This document shows, piece after piece, positions 33,247-41,354 of a DNA stretch of 64,000 nucleotides. The DNA is from Streptomyces daqingensis (GTDB lineage: Bacteria > Actinomycetota > Actinomycetes > Streptomycetales > Streptomycetaceae). Every line of letters begins with the position of its first letter. The stretch's first letter is position 1. A program made the translations under genes and the position numbers. The stretch spans positions 1 to 64,000 of the forward strand of contig NZ_BMMP01000023.1 in NCBI RefSeq assembly GCF_014645895.1. The letters run 5' to 3'. The notes below the pieces were generated by a model. The model made no database searches and had not been told where the DNA came from. It saw nothing but the letters and a program-made list of their open reading frames with translations.

Positions 33247-34128
33247 CTAGCAGGTACGAGGCGCCGCCACAGCAGCGCGGCGACATAGACGGTTGCGGTG
33301 CCGATCTCCAGGTGTCGTCAAGGTGGAGCGGAGGGGCAAATTCAGCGCCGGGTCGTTGGTGAGGATCTGCTGGTGCAGAAGCCTGAGTTCCGAACCGGCG
33401 GCGATTCCGAGCTCACCCCGCAGCCGTTCGCTGACCTGCCGGAACGCGTCGAGTGCTTCGGCCTGGCGGCCCTGCCGGTAGAGCGCCAGCATCAGCTGTG
33501 CCCAGAAGTGCTCCCGCCACGGGCACGTGCGCAGCGCGTCGCGGAGTTCGACGACGATCTCGCGATGCGCCCCGCGTTTCAGATCGAGGTCGATGCGCTG
33601 CTCCAGCGCGCTGTAGCGGCGTTCGGCGAGCCCCGGGACGAAATCGCGGTGCAGGGCGTCCGAGGGCACGTTCGACAGTGCGGGCCCGCGCCACAGGCCC
33701 AGCGCCTCGCGCAGCAGTGCGCTTTCCCGTCGGTGGTCCCCGTGGGCAGCCATGCGCTGGGCCATTGTCAGTGTGCTGCGAAAACGCAGCAGGTCCAGCT
33801 GGGAGTCGTCCACGGTCATGAGATAGCCGCCCGGAAGGGTACGGATCGGCTCCAGCCGCTCGTCGGAGGATGGGCACAGTGCCCGGCGCAATCTCATGAC
33901 ATAGGAGCGCAGCGTTGTGTGGGCGCCTCGGGGTGGATTTTCGTCCCATAGATCTGCGGCCAATTCATCCATGGAAACCGTTTGATTGGCACGCAGCAGC
34001 ATCGACGCCAGCAGGATTCGTAATTTCGCCGCCGGTAAGGGCACTTCCCTCTCTCCGTGCAGCACACGCAACGGCCCAAGTAAGTGGTAGCTCAGACTGC
34101 TTTCCTGCGTCACCATATCGCGTCCCAT
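33247..34128 (-). CDS. SARP-family activator with three TTA codons
   Basis: A 293-residue Streptomyces antibiotic regulatory protein. An OmpR-like winged helix occupies about residues 14-95 (YHLLGPLRVLHGEREVPLP, TTLRSYVMRLRRAL), followed by the bacterial transcriptional activation domain (about 105-255; ALGLWRGPALSNVP, LALYRQGRQAEALDAFRQV). Leucines 16, 31 and 36 are encoded by TTA (+ strand TAA at 34081, 34036 and 34021), making translation dependent on the bldA tRNA. It diverges from the HDO gene and is the likely pathway-specific activator of the cluster. The ATG at 34128 has no strong binding site; a later Met5 is possible. Confidence 0.92.
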   Translation of the reverse strand: MGRDMVTQESSLSYHLLGPLRVLHGEREVPLPAAKLRILLASMLLRANQTVSMDELAADLWDENPPRGAHTTLRSYVMRLRRALCPSSDERLEPIRTLPGGYLMTVDDSQLDLLRFRSTLTMAQRMAAHGDHRRESALLREALGLWRGPALSNVPSDALHRDFVPGLAERRYSALEQRIDLDLKRGAHREIVVELRDALRTCPWREHFWAQLMLALYRQGRQAEALDAFRQVSERLRGELGIAAGSELRLLHQQILTNDPALNLPLRSTLTTPGDRHRNRLCRRAAVAAPRTC

Positions 34129-34372
34129 CTACGATCCCCTGTGCCGCTGTGAGGCGCGGGGGGAATAGGCGGCGGAGCGAATTCATGCTGCCAGGTGCTG
34201 ACGCCACCGTCCAGCCACGGGGAGGCCACAGTGGCCTGAGATTCTTCATACGCACGCAATCCGCGTTCGACGCAAGTCGCTTTCCGGGCATTCTGTAGCC
34301 GCAACGACTGTGTGGCCGAGAGTCGTCGCAGGTGTCCTCAGGAACCTCACGCAGAAAACCAAAGGAGTGGGC

Positions 34373-35431
34373 GTGTACGACTCATCCATGTTGGTCACGG
34401 AGATCTCTGGCTGGTTGTCAAGGCCTGCCGACGAGGTGGACCGGCAGTTCACAGGATCGGAACGTGACAGGATAAGGGCGGCAATTGGTGATCTGAACGA
34501 AAATGCCTTGTCCGGAGACCCTGAGAGCTTTTATCACCAACAGCTCCTATTGTCCCGTATATACCACCTGATCATGCGCATTCCGGACGCGGAGACAGCA
34601 GAGGGCTCGAACGCGGTCCATGAGGTGACCCGGCTTCTGGAGCAGGCGACGCTGCTCGGCGAGGACCGGCAGCTGGACGCCACGCTCCTGGAGGACCTGC
34701 CCGCCGAACCCGGTGAGTTCCTTTCCTGGCTCAAGGGACAGGCCAGGCAGCACCGCGTTTTCAAGCACCCGTACTACACGGACTTCATCCGCAACCACGC
34801 CACCGCGGCGGACCTGCGCACGTACATGATCCAGGAGTCCGTGGTCGACGGTCGGTTCGACGACCTGCTGGCTCTGATGCAGGTGGGCACCAGCGGTGCC
34901 GCGAAGATGGAGATCGCGTCCAACTATTGGGACGAGATGGGGAATGGAAAGCCCGAAGAGGTCCACACCACTCTCTTCAACCAGATATTCGACGTGTTCA
35001 ACGTGTCCGAGACGGAGATGGAGGAGTCGCTGACCGCCACCGCACTCCTGAGCGGAAATCTCGCAGTGCTCCTCAGCCGGTACCGGCACCGGTATCCCGA
35101 GGCCGTCGGTTTCCTGGGCATGACGGAATGGCTGGTGCCAGACCGCTTCGTGCAGGTGGTGAGTGCGTGGGAACGACTCGGTCTGCCGGACGTGGGAATC
35201 GTCTACCACCGTCTGCACATCACCATCGACTCCCAGCACGCCGCGGGCTGGTTCCACAACATTGTGAAACCAGCAGCGCCGTCGGAGTACATGCGACTGG
35301 GAATCGCCCGCGGGGCGTTGTGGCGGCTCAATTCCTCCGCGCGCTATCTGGACGAACGGCTGGCCGAGGTGGCCGGTGAGAATGTGGGGGACCGCGGCGC
35401 CGCGGAGACCGATGCACTCGTCACCGGCTGA
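34373..35431 (+). CDS. Haem-oxygenase-like diiron oxidase/oxygenase (HDO)
   Basis: A 352-residue HDO-superfamily protein. I chose the GTG at 34373 because AAAGGAG is six bases upstream. Metal-ligand motifs of the family are visible: IQESVVDGRFDDLL (Glu155), DEMGNGKPEEVH (Glu188 or Glu196 and His198) and HITIDSQH (His282-x3-Asp286-x2-His289). Relatives include UndA, BesC, SznF and PolF, which fragment, desaturate, cyclise or N-oxygenate amino acids or fatty acids. It opens a rightward gene set with a 2OG oxygenase, a DapF-like protein and an aminotransferase, so an amino-acid substrate is likely. The specific reaction is unknown. Confidence 0.88.
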   Translation: MYDSSMLVTEISGWLSRPADEVDRQFTGSERDRIRAAIGDLNENALSGDPESFYHQQLLLSRIYHLIMRIPDAETAEGSNAVHEVTRLLEQATLLGEDRQLDATLLEDLPAEPGEFLSWLKGQARQHRVFKHPYYTDFIRNHATAADLRTYMIQESVVDGRFDDLLALMQVGTSGAAKMEIASNYWDEMGNGKPEEVHTTLFNQIFDVFNVSETEMEESLTATALLSGNLAVLLSRYRHRYPEAVGFLGMTEWLVPDRFVQVVSAWERLGLPDVGIVYHRLHITIDSQHAAGWFHNIVKPAAPSEYMRLGIARGALWRLNSSARYLDERLAEVAGENVGDRGAAETDALVTG

Positions 35432-35528
35432 CGTGGCACGGAGCCGGCCGACGGACCCGGGCATGCACCCGATACCCGGACCCGGAATACCTAGTGGAAC
35501 AAGCTTCGCGGAATGAAAGGCGAGTCGT

Positions 35529-36233
35529 ATGCCACTGTCCGACCAGCGTTTCTCGGTCATCGACATACCGGCGGTTGAGCCGAATGTGCTGGACAGCTAT
35601 GACAACTGCCCGGTAGACGAGTACATGGGCAACGGTACCCGGTACAAACGGTTCTCGCAGTACCGCATGAGCTTCACGGAGAGTGCCGGTTGGGGTTTTG
35701 AACTCCTGCCGCACCGGGACTACACCACGTTCAAGAAGTTCAATAACGTCGCCGGTGGTGTCCGCCGGGGATATCTGCCGATCGAGGTGGATTTCACGCC
35801 GCTCATCCGGTCCGGGGCCGAGGGGTTCCCCCTGGACACCACGGAAGATTGGCAGATCAATGTCCATCAGAACCGCACCCGGGCCACCGGTGAGAAGCCC
35901 GGCCCGCTGACGCCGGAGGGCGTGCATCACGACGGGCACGAATTCGTCATGATCGCCGTCCTGCGGCGCAACAACGTCGCGGGCGGTCTGACCCGGTTGT
36001 GGAAGCCCGGCGCGGAGGAGCCGTTCTGGGACGGCACCCTGGAGGCCGGTCAGGCTGTGCTGCTGGACGACCGGGCGCTCGCACACGACGTCACCGACGT
36101 GCTCTCCGCCGACGGCGGTCCCGGGCACCGCGACATCCTCATCGTCGCCTTCTCCCGCTGGAGCGAGAGGTGGTACGGCGACCAGCACGACGAGGCGGCC
36201 CTGAACGACGCGCCGGAGCCGTCGGCGATGTAG
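35529..36233 (+). CDS. Fe/2OG amino-acid dioxygenase (IDO type)
   Basis: A 234-residue enzyme of the 2OG-Fe_Oxy_2 family, to which Bacillus L-isoleucine 4-hydroxylase (IDO) belongs. Family features: RYKRFSQYR (residues 38-46), WQINVHQNR (108-116), the metal motif His133-x-Asp135 in GVHHDGHEF, and the distal His186 in LDDRALAHDV, followed by the 2OG-binding Arg in GHRDILIVAFSRW. Free branched-chain or related amino acids are the usual substrates. It is about 100 bp downstream of the HDO gene, probably the same transcript. Together they suggest two successive oxidations of one amino acid (inference). Confidence 0.9.
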   Translation: MPLSDQRFSVIDIPAVEPNVLDSYDNCPVDEYMGNGTRYKRFSQYRMSFTESAGWGFELLPHRDYTTFKKFNNVAGGVRRGYLPIEVDFTPLIRSGAEGFPLDTTEDWQINVHQNRTRATGEKPGPLTPEGVHHDGHEFVMIAVLRRNNVAGGLTRLWKPGAEEPFWDGTLEAGQAVLLDDRALAHDVTDVLSADGGPGHRDILIVAFSRWSERWYGDQHDEAALNDAPEPSAM

Positions 36234-36361
36234 GGACGCGGTCTGGGTCCGGACCGCTGGGGGCCGCACACCGTACGAGCATCTCTCGTCGGTGTACGGC
36301 CCCCGAGCGGTCAGGCGACAGCCGGCCGGGCACCGCCACGACTCCCGGAAGCAGGTGACAC

Positions 36362-37327
36362 ATGTACGACTTCGTGAAGTACCAAGCACTGGGCAACGAC
36401 TACTTGGTCATCGATCCGCAGCGGATCGACCTGCTGGGGCTGCCGTCCACCGCGCAGGCCGCCCGCCTGCTGTGCGACCGGCACTTCGGCGTCGGTGCTG
36501 ACGGGATCCTGCTGGGACCGGTCGGTGCAGTACGAGACGGCGAGCCGGTCGTCCTGCACGCCTTCAACTCCGACGGCAGCGTCTGTGGCAGGAGTGCCAA
36601 CGGACTGCGAATATTCGCCCTCTACCTGTCCCAGTACCACCAGGGAGCGCGGGACGTCCTCATCCGTACGCTCGCGGGCGACACCGCGGTGCGGATCGAG
36701 GACCTCGACGAGGGCATCGCCCGGGTGGAGATGGGCCGCCCCACCTTCGAGGCGGCTGACATTCCGGCGCAGGACCTGCCCGGCCCCGTCGTGACCCGGC
36801 CGCTGGACGTGGCAGGTCGACAGCTCCAGGTGACCTGTCTGAACAACGGCAACCCGCACACCGTCGTCCCGCTCCCCGAGGTGTCCGCCGCGCTGGCACA
36901 TGAGTTGGGGCCGCTGATCGCGGGCCATCCGGCCTTCCCCGAGCGGACCAACGTGCAGTTCATGCGCGTGCTCGACCGCGAGACGGTGGAGATCGAGATC
37001 TGGGAGCGCGGCGCGGGCTACGCCCTGGCCTCCGGCAGCAGCGCCTGCGCCGCGGCCAGCGCCGCTCATGCCCTGGGCCTGGTGGACCACGCGGTACGGG
37101 TGCGGATGCCCGGCGGTGTCTTCGAGACGACCATCGACGCGCAGGGCGCGGTCACCCTGTCCGGCGCCTCGGAGCAGGTCGCGGCCGGATTCCTGGCGCC
37201 GCGACTCCGCGCCCATCTCGGACTGCCCGCCGTACCGGACGCGCCCGCAACAGGCACGCCCGCACCGCACACGGACACCAGCAGGCCGACCGCCCGAGCC
37301 TCGGCGGCGCGGGGGACTGCCGCATGA
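36362..37327 (+). CDS. DapF-fold protein, both catalytic Cys are Ser
   Basis: A 321-residue protein of the diaminopimelate epimerase fold. Normal features: FVKYQALGNDYLVID at the start, GVGADGILL, NNGNPHTVV and WERGAGYALAS. In true DapF two cysteines act as acid and base, in MCGNGxR and ACGTGAC. Here the matching positions are Ser78 (GRSANGLR) and Ser224 (LASGSSAC), with no alignment gap. The last 40 residues are a Pro/Thr/Ala-rich tail. It is unlikely to be the lysine-pathway epimerase and may catalyse another proton transfer, an elimination or an isomerisation. Its stop overlaps the aminotransferase start by 4 bp. Confidence 0.9.
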   Translation: MYDFVKYQALGNDYLVIDPQRIDLLGLPSTAQAARLLCDRHFGVGADGILLGPVGAVRDGEPVVLHAFNSDGSVCGRSANGLRIFALYLSQYHQGARDVLIRTLAGDTAVRIEDLDEGIARVEMGRPTFEAADIPAQDLPGPVVTRPLDVAGRQLQVTCLNNGNPHTVVPLPEVSAALAHELGPLIAGHPAFPERTNVQFMRVLDRETVEIEIWERGAGYALASGSSACAAASAAHALGLVDHAVRVRMPGGVFETTIDAQGAVTLSGASEQVAAGFLAPRLRAHLGLPAVPDAPATGTPAPHTDTSRPTARASAARGTAA

Positions 37328-38424
37328 CGCCCCTCGACGCCGGCATCGCCGCGAAGTCGGTCTACTCCATCGCCCGTTGGACGTTCGTCGACGCCGCCGG
37401 GCGCTACGACGTCGACCTCGGCAACAGCTACGTACCGAGCCGCAGACTGTCCGACCTGACCGTCCCCGCGGACCTCAAGCTCGACTACGGCACCGACCGG
37501 GGCACAACGGAACTGCGCGACCGGATCGCCGGACTGTACGGCGGCCGGCCGGAGTCGGTCACTGTCACGCACGGCGCGCAGGAGGCGCTGTTCCTGCTGT
37601 TCGACGTGCTGCTGCGGCCCGGCGACCAGGTGATCGCATTCAACCCCGGATGGCAGCCGCTGCTGGACCTGCCGCCCCGGCTCGGCGCGAGCGTGACGGT
37701 CCTGCCGTACGGACCGGATCTGTCCGTGGACGCCGCCGCCGTGACTGCGGCGGCCGGTGAGAACCTGCGGCTGATCGCGCTGAACTCGCCCTGCAACCCC
37801 ACCGGCCTCCGGGTCGAGGAGGAGGAACTGCGGGCGCTGGTGGCGCTGGTGGCGGAGCGGGACGCCTATCTGCTGGTCGACGAGGAGTACGCGATCGATC
37901 TGTCGCGCTCCCCGGCCGTGGGTCAGGACCGGGTCATCTCGGTCTCCGGACTGTCCAAGACCTACGGCCTGCCGGGGCTGCGCACCGGCTGGGTGTACGG
38001 CTCGCCGCAGGTGGCGGAAGCCTGCGCGGAGCGCAAGTTCCTCACCTCGATCGCCAACTCCGTGCTGTGCGAGGCCCTGGCCTGCTCGGCGCTGGACCGG
38101 CACGAGAACTACGCGCGGGAGTACCACCGGCTGTGCGCCCCGGGCCTGCGGCTCGTCGAGAAGTGGGCGGCCCGCCACCCGGATGCCGTCCGGCTGGTGC
38201 CGCCGCAGGGCACGCCCTTTGCCTGGATACAACTGCGTACCGGTGAGACCTCCTTGGCGCTGTGCCGCCGGGCGCTGGAGGCCGGCCTGTTGCTGACCCC
38301 CGGGGAGACCATGGGCTCGGACGAAGGCTTCCGGCTCGGCTTCGCCCGCGACGTCGACACGGTGACCGAGGGCCTGCGGCGGCTGGACACCGTACTGCTG
38401 CCGGACGGGCCGTCCGGCGGTTGA
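37324..38424 (+). CDS. PLP-dependent class I/II aminotransferase
   Basis: A 366-residue fold-type I PLP enzyme. Visible features: HGAQEALFLLFDVLL (cofactor phosphate region), NSPCNPTGLR (Asn-Pro-Thr-Gly), VDEEYAIDL (Asp186 contacting the pyridine N), and the Schiff-base lysine Lys212 in SGLSKTYGLPGLRTGW. The C-terminal substrate Arg is in GFRLGFARDVD. The start overlaps the DapF-like gene (ATGA), so the two are coupled. It may transaminate or cyclise the modified amino acid; a capreomycidine-synthase-like role is possible but not supported by close similarity. The gene ends 17 bp from the convergent transporter gene. Confidence 0.9.
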   Translation: MTPLDAGIAAKSVYSIARWTFVDAAGRYDVDLGNSYVPSRRLSDLTVPADLKLDYGTDRGTTELRDRIAGLYGGRPESVTVTHGAQEALFLLFDVLLRPGDQVIAFNPGWQPLLDLPPRLGASVTVLPYGPDLSVDAAAVTAAAGENLRLIALNSPCNPTGLRVEEEELRALVALVAERDAYLLVDEEYAIDLSRSPAVGQDRVISVSGLSKTYGLPGLRTGWVYGSPQVAEACAERKFLTSIANSVLCEALACSALDRHENYAREYHRLCAPGLRLVEKWAARHPDAVRLVPPQGTPFAWIQLRTGETSLALCRRALEAGLLLTPGETMGSDEGFRLGFARDVDTVTEGLRRLDTVLLPDGPSGG

Positions 38425-38441
38425 GGGCTTACCGGCCTTCC

Positions 38442-39455
38442 TCAGTGTCGCGCCGGTTGCGCGGTCCCCTCTCCCTTCTCCTCCTCGGCCGGCTGGGGTA
38501 CGGCTTCGGCCCCGGTCCCGGCTCCGGCCTTGGCCTCAGCCACCGGACGTGACGGCGCGGTGCGGGTCAGCAGTACGCCACTGACGATCAGTACCGCGCC
38601 CACCACGGTGTTCCAGCCCAGCGACTCGTTCAGGAAGAACACCCCGACGATCGCCGCCCACAACGGGGTCAGATACGCAACCGTGGAGGCGACCGTCGAG
38701 CCGACGGCGCGGATCACCGACAAGTTCCACATGTACGCGAGCCCGGTGCCCACGGCGCCGAGCACCACCATGGCGGCCATCGGCCCCGTCCCGCCCCAAT
38801 GTGGTGCGCCGCTCAACAGTGGTGCGGCAACGGCAAGTTCGAGGGTCGCCCAGCTGACCTGAATGGCGGTCAGGGCGATCACGGGGATGTCTCCGCCGGA
38901 CAGGAAACGGCGGGTGTAGGTGTAACCCAGCCCGTACGAGGCGGTGGCGACCAGGCAGATCACACTCCCCTTCATCAGCGAGGACTGCCCGCCCGACCAC
39001 ACGCCGAGCACCACCAGGGCGCCGACCAGGCCGGTGGCGATGCCGAGCAGCCGCCGCAGGGTCGGCTTCTCGTCCGGCAACATGATCACTACCCAGATCA
39101 GGGTGAACAGGGGAATGGTGGAGTTCCACACCCCGGCCGTGACGGAGTCGATGTACTGCTCGCCCCAGGCGAACAGGGTGAAGGGGAAGGCATTGAGCAC
39201 CGTCCCCACCACCAGGGCGTGCCCCCACACCCGCAGGTCACGCGGCACTCCCAGCCGCCGCACCAGTACCAGGCCCCACAGCACCAGTGCTCCGAAGAAG
39301 CATCGCCAGAAGGCGACCCAACCCGGTTCGATGCCGGCTTCGACACCGATCTTGATGAGCGCGAACCCGGACCCCCAGATCATCGAGCAGGTGACGAACT
39401 GAGGTACCCACGACTTGGCCGGTACAGCGGATAAAGCTGTTACGGAGCTTGCCAC
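38442..39455 (-). CDS. EamA/DMT-family exporter
   Basis: A 337-residue membrane protein with ten hydrophobic helices in two EamA repeats (about residues 15-145 and 160-295), including FVTCSMIWGSGFALIKIG and YLTPLWAAIVGVFFLNESLGW, the hallmark end of an EamA domain. The C-terminal 40 residues are hydrophilic and Ala/Glu-rich. EamA (RhtA-like) carriers export amino acids and metabolites, so it probably secretes the cluster product or an intermediate. The GTG at 39455 has AAAGGA upstream. It follows the glutaminase-like gene on the same strand, about 70 bp apart. Confidence 0.9.
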   Translation of the reverse strand: MASSVTALSAVPAKSWVPQFVTCSMIWGSGFALIKIGVEAGIEPGWVAFWRCFFGALVLWGLVLVRRLGVPRDLRVWGHALVVGTVLNAFPFTLFAWGEQYIDSVTAGVWNSTIPLFTLIWVVIMLPDEKPTLRRLLGIATGLVGALVVLGVWSGGQSSLMKGSVICLVATASYGLGYTYTRRFLSGGDIPVIALTAIQVSWATLELAVAAPLLSGAPHWGGTGPMAAMVVLGAVGTGLAYMWNLSVIRAVGSTVASTVAYLTPLWAAIVGVFFLNESLGWNTVVGAVLIVSGVLLTRTAPSRPVAEAKAGAGTGAEAVPQPAEEEKGEGTAQPARH

Positions 39456-39523
39456 TTCGAGTCCTTTCGATTTGCCGTGCGTTTCTTGTCGCGCGTTTCA
39501 CGAGGGGGGCCTGTGCCCCTCGA

Positions 39524-40282
39524 TTACGTCTCCGCGCTGCGTCCGACCGCTGCGGAGGCGAAGGCGCGCACCAGGGGATGGGGACGGGAGGTGTCGTCGG
39601 CCAGTTCGGGCTGGAACAAGGTGGACAGGAAGAACCGGTGCCCCGGCAGTTCGGCGATGCGGGGGTGGCCGTCGTCGTCGTGGCCGGTGAAGCGCAACCC
39701 GTGGTCGCGCAGGGTGCCGGCGTACCGGGGGTCCAGTCCGTGCGTGCACTGGTAGCGCTCCACGGTCGTACGCGCGCCGAGCGCTTCCTCGGCCAGTGAG
39801 CCGGGCTCGATGTGGACAGTCCCCTCATGGCCCACGAGGTCGCGCGACAGCGGCACGATCAGCCGAAGCGGGCTGCCGGGGGAGTTCTCGGCGTGGGCGG
39901 CACCGTCCAGCGCGCAGACGTGGCGGGCGAATTCCAGGAGGACGTGCAGGAAGCCGCCGCAGGTCGCCAGCAGGGGGATGTCCCGCTCGCGCGCCGTGCG
40001 CACAGCGCTCACCGCGCCGGCCTCGCTCCGGTACGGGCTGCCCGGCACCAGCCAGATGCCGTCGAAGCCGGCCAGGTCCCGAGGGCCGTCGAGCTGCGCG
40101 GTTGACACCCAGTAGGCGTCCACCAGCAGCCGTTCGCGGCGCCACAGCGCCTCCAGCATCGGCGCGTAGCGGGTGTGCGCGGGCACACCCGCCGACCGCT
40201 CGCCGACGAGCGCGATCCGGGCGGGCCGGGTGCGCGAAAGGTCCAGGTCGGCCTGGGGGCGTGGTGCGACGGTGGTGGGCAC
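39524..40282 (-). CDS. CTP-synthase-like glutaminase domain protein
   Basis: About 252 residues matching the C-terminal glutamine amidotransferase (GATase) region of CTP synthase as a stand-alone protein. The nucleophile elbow is LLATCGGFLHVLLE (Cys108). The triad His-Pro-Glu that ends GATase domains (FHPE) is FQPE here, so the His is replaced by Gln. No synthase domain is attached. It may lack glutaminase activity and serve as a binding or amide-forming partner. The start is uncertain: the GTG at 40282 is my choice; an in-frame TTG at 40309 would add nine residues. It precedes the exporter gene. Confidence 0.75.
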   Translation of the reverse strand: MPTTVAPRPQADLDLSRTRPARIALVGERSAGVPAHTRYAPMLEALWRRERLLVDAYWVSTAQLDGPRDLAGFDGIWLVPGSPYRSEAGAVSAVRTARERDIPLLATCGGFLHVLLEFARHVCALDGAAHAENSPGSPLRLIVPLSRDLVGHEGTVHIEPGSLAEEALGARTTVERYQCTHGLDPRYAGTLRDHGLRFTGHDDDGHPRIAELPGHRFFLSTLFQPELADDTSRPHPLVRAFASAAVGRSAET

Positions 40283-40324
40283 GCCGGAATCATCCAGCGG
40301 CCATGACAAAAGGACAAACGATAG

Positions 40325-40343
40325 CTTCTGATTTCTCGATAAG
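40325..40343. promoter_or_regulatory. Possible LysR binding site
   Basis: An AT-rich interrupted dyad CTT-N13-AAG containing the LysR-type T-N11-A pattern (TCTGATTTCTCGA, 40327-40339), located between the glutaminase-like gene and the divergent lysR-type gene. It is a short and degenerate motif, so this is tentative. Confidence 0.35.
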
Positions 40344-40356
40344 TGATGCTGATCCG

Positions 40357-41280
40357 GTGGACCCGCGCCTGCTCAAGACCTTCTCGGCCGTCATCACTCA
40401 CGGCTCCTTCTCCGACGCCGCCCGGGAGTTGGGCTATACGCAGTCCGCGGTGTCCCAGCAGATTGCCTCGCTGGAGGGGGAGTTGGGCGTCGAGTTGGTC
40501 TGTCGGCGGCCGGTGGGCCCGACGGAGGCCGGTGCCCGGCTGATGGACCACGTGGCATCGATCCTCCTGCGCATCAACGCCGCGCGTGCGGAAGTCCAGA
40601 GGGTGAAGGGCGGAACCACCGGGCGGCTGAACGTCGGCATCTGTCCACTGGCGGCCACCGCACACGCACTGCGGATCATCGGTGAGGTGGCCCGGCGTGC
40701 CGGTGCGCACGAGCTGACGGTACGTACGCTGCCTCGCCAGGCGGTCGCCGAGGACGTCGCCACCGGCAAACTGGACCTCGGCCTGGTCGACGGCTTCGCC
40801 CTGCCCGAGGATCCCCTGCGCCCGCCCCGGGGGGCCGGGCTGCGCGGCGTACCAGTCTGCCGGGAGCCGGTGGTGGTGGCCCTTCCGCCCCACCACCCCC
40901 TGGCACACCGCACGGATCTACGGCTGGCGGACCTGATCGACGCCCGGTGGATCGACGCACCGGGCGTGAGCGCCCCCCTGGCGGACCTGTGCGCCGTGGT
41001 CGGAGACAGCCCCCATCTGCGGGTGGCCCTGCGGTACGACGGCCACGACGTGCGTACGTACACCGAGCTGCTCGCCGGAGGACAGGGCCTGGGTCTCCTC
41101 CCACGCTTCGCGCTCGCCGGGCGGCAGGACCTGGTCGGCATCCCACTGACACAGCCGGAGCTGTCCCACCGCGTCGAGGCCCTGCGCGTCACGGGCGGCC
41201 CACCGGTGGTGGACGACCTGGTCGCATCGCTCACCGAACCCGTCGAACCCGTCGGCACCGAGACCCAGCCGCGAAGCTGA
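40357..41280 (+). CDS. LysR-family transcriptional regulator
   Basis: A 307-residue LysR regulator. The N-terminal winged helix reads VDPRLLKTFSAVITHGSFSD and YTQSAVSQQIASLEGELG, followed by the linker helix and a periplasmic-binding-protein-like effector domain (TTGRLNVGICPLAATAHALR; GLGLLPRFALAG). I chose the GTG at 40357 because LysR proteins normally begin MDxRLLxxF; an ATG at 40303 would add 18 residues and overlap the divergent gene's leader. It diverges from the glutaminase-exporter pair and so probably controls export, perhaps sensing the product. It sits beside the att end of the island. Confidence 0.9.
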   Translation: MDPRLLKTFSAVITHGSFSDAARELGYTQSAVSQQIASLEGELGVELVCRRPVGPTEAGARLMDHVASILLRINAARAEVQRVKGGTTGRLNVGICPLAATAHALRIIGEVARRAGAHELTVRTLPRQAVAEDVATGKLDLGLVDGFALPEDPLRPPRGAGLRGVPVCREPVVVALPPHHPLAHRTDLRLADLIDARWIDAPGVSAPLADLCAVVGDSPHLRVALRYDGHDVRTYTELLAGGQGLGLLPRFALAGRQDLVGIPLTQPELSHRVEALRVTGGPPVVDDLVASLTEPVEPVGTETQPRS

Positions 41281-41316
41281 AGGAGGTTGGGAAAAGACGA
41301 AGAGCAACCACGCACG

Positions 41317-41354
41317 ACGAAGGCCCCGGCCGGTTTCCCGGTCGGGGCCTTCGT
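41317..41354. terminator. tRNA-Ser terminator
   Basis: 17-bp stem ACGAAGGCCCCGGCCGG / CCGGTCGGGGCCTTCGT with one G-U pair and a 4-nt loop, 21 bp beyond the tRNA-Ser 3' end on the minus strand. It also lies 36 bp past the lysR-type stop and could end both transcripts. Confidence 0.85.

Noticed and set aside
36362..37327. Housekeeping dapF for lysine/peptidoglycan synthesis
   Set aside because: Both catalytic cysteines are serine and the gene is embedded in a mobile biosynthetic cluster.
37324..38424. Capreomycidine synthase (VioD)
   Set aside because: Same broad PLP fold, but the N-terminal sequence is not similar to VioD as I know it, and the partner oxygenase is IDO-type, not VioC-type.
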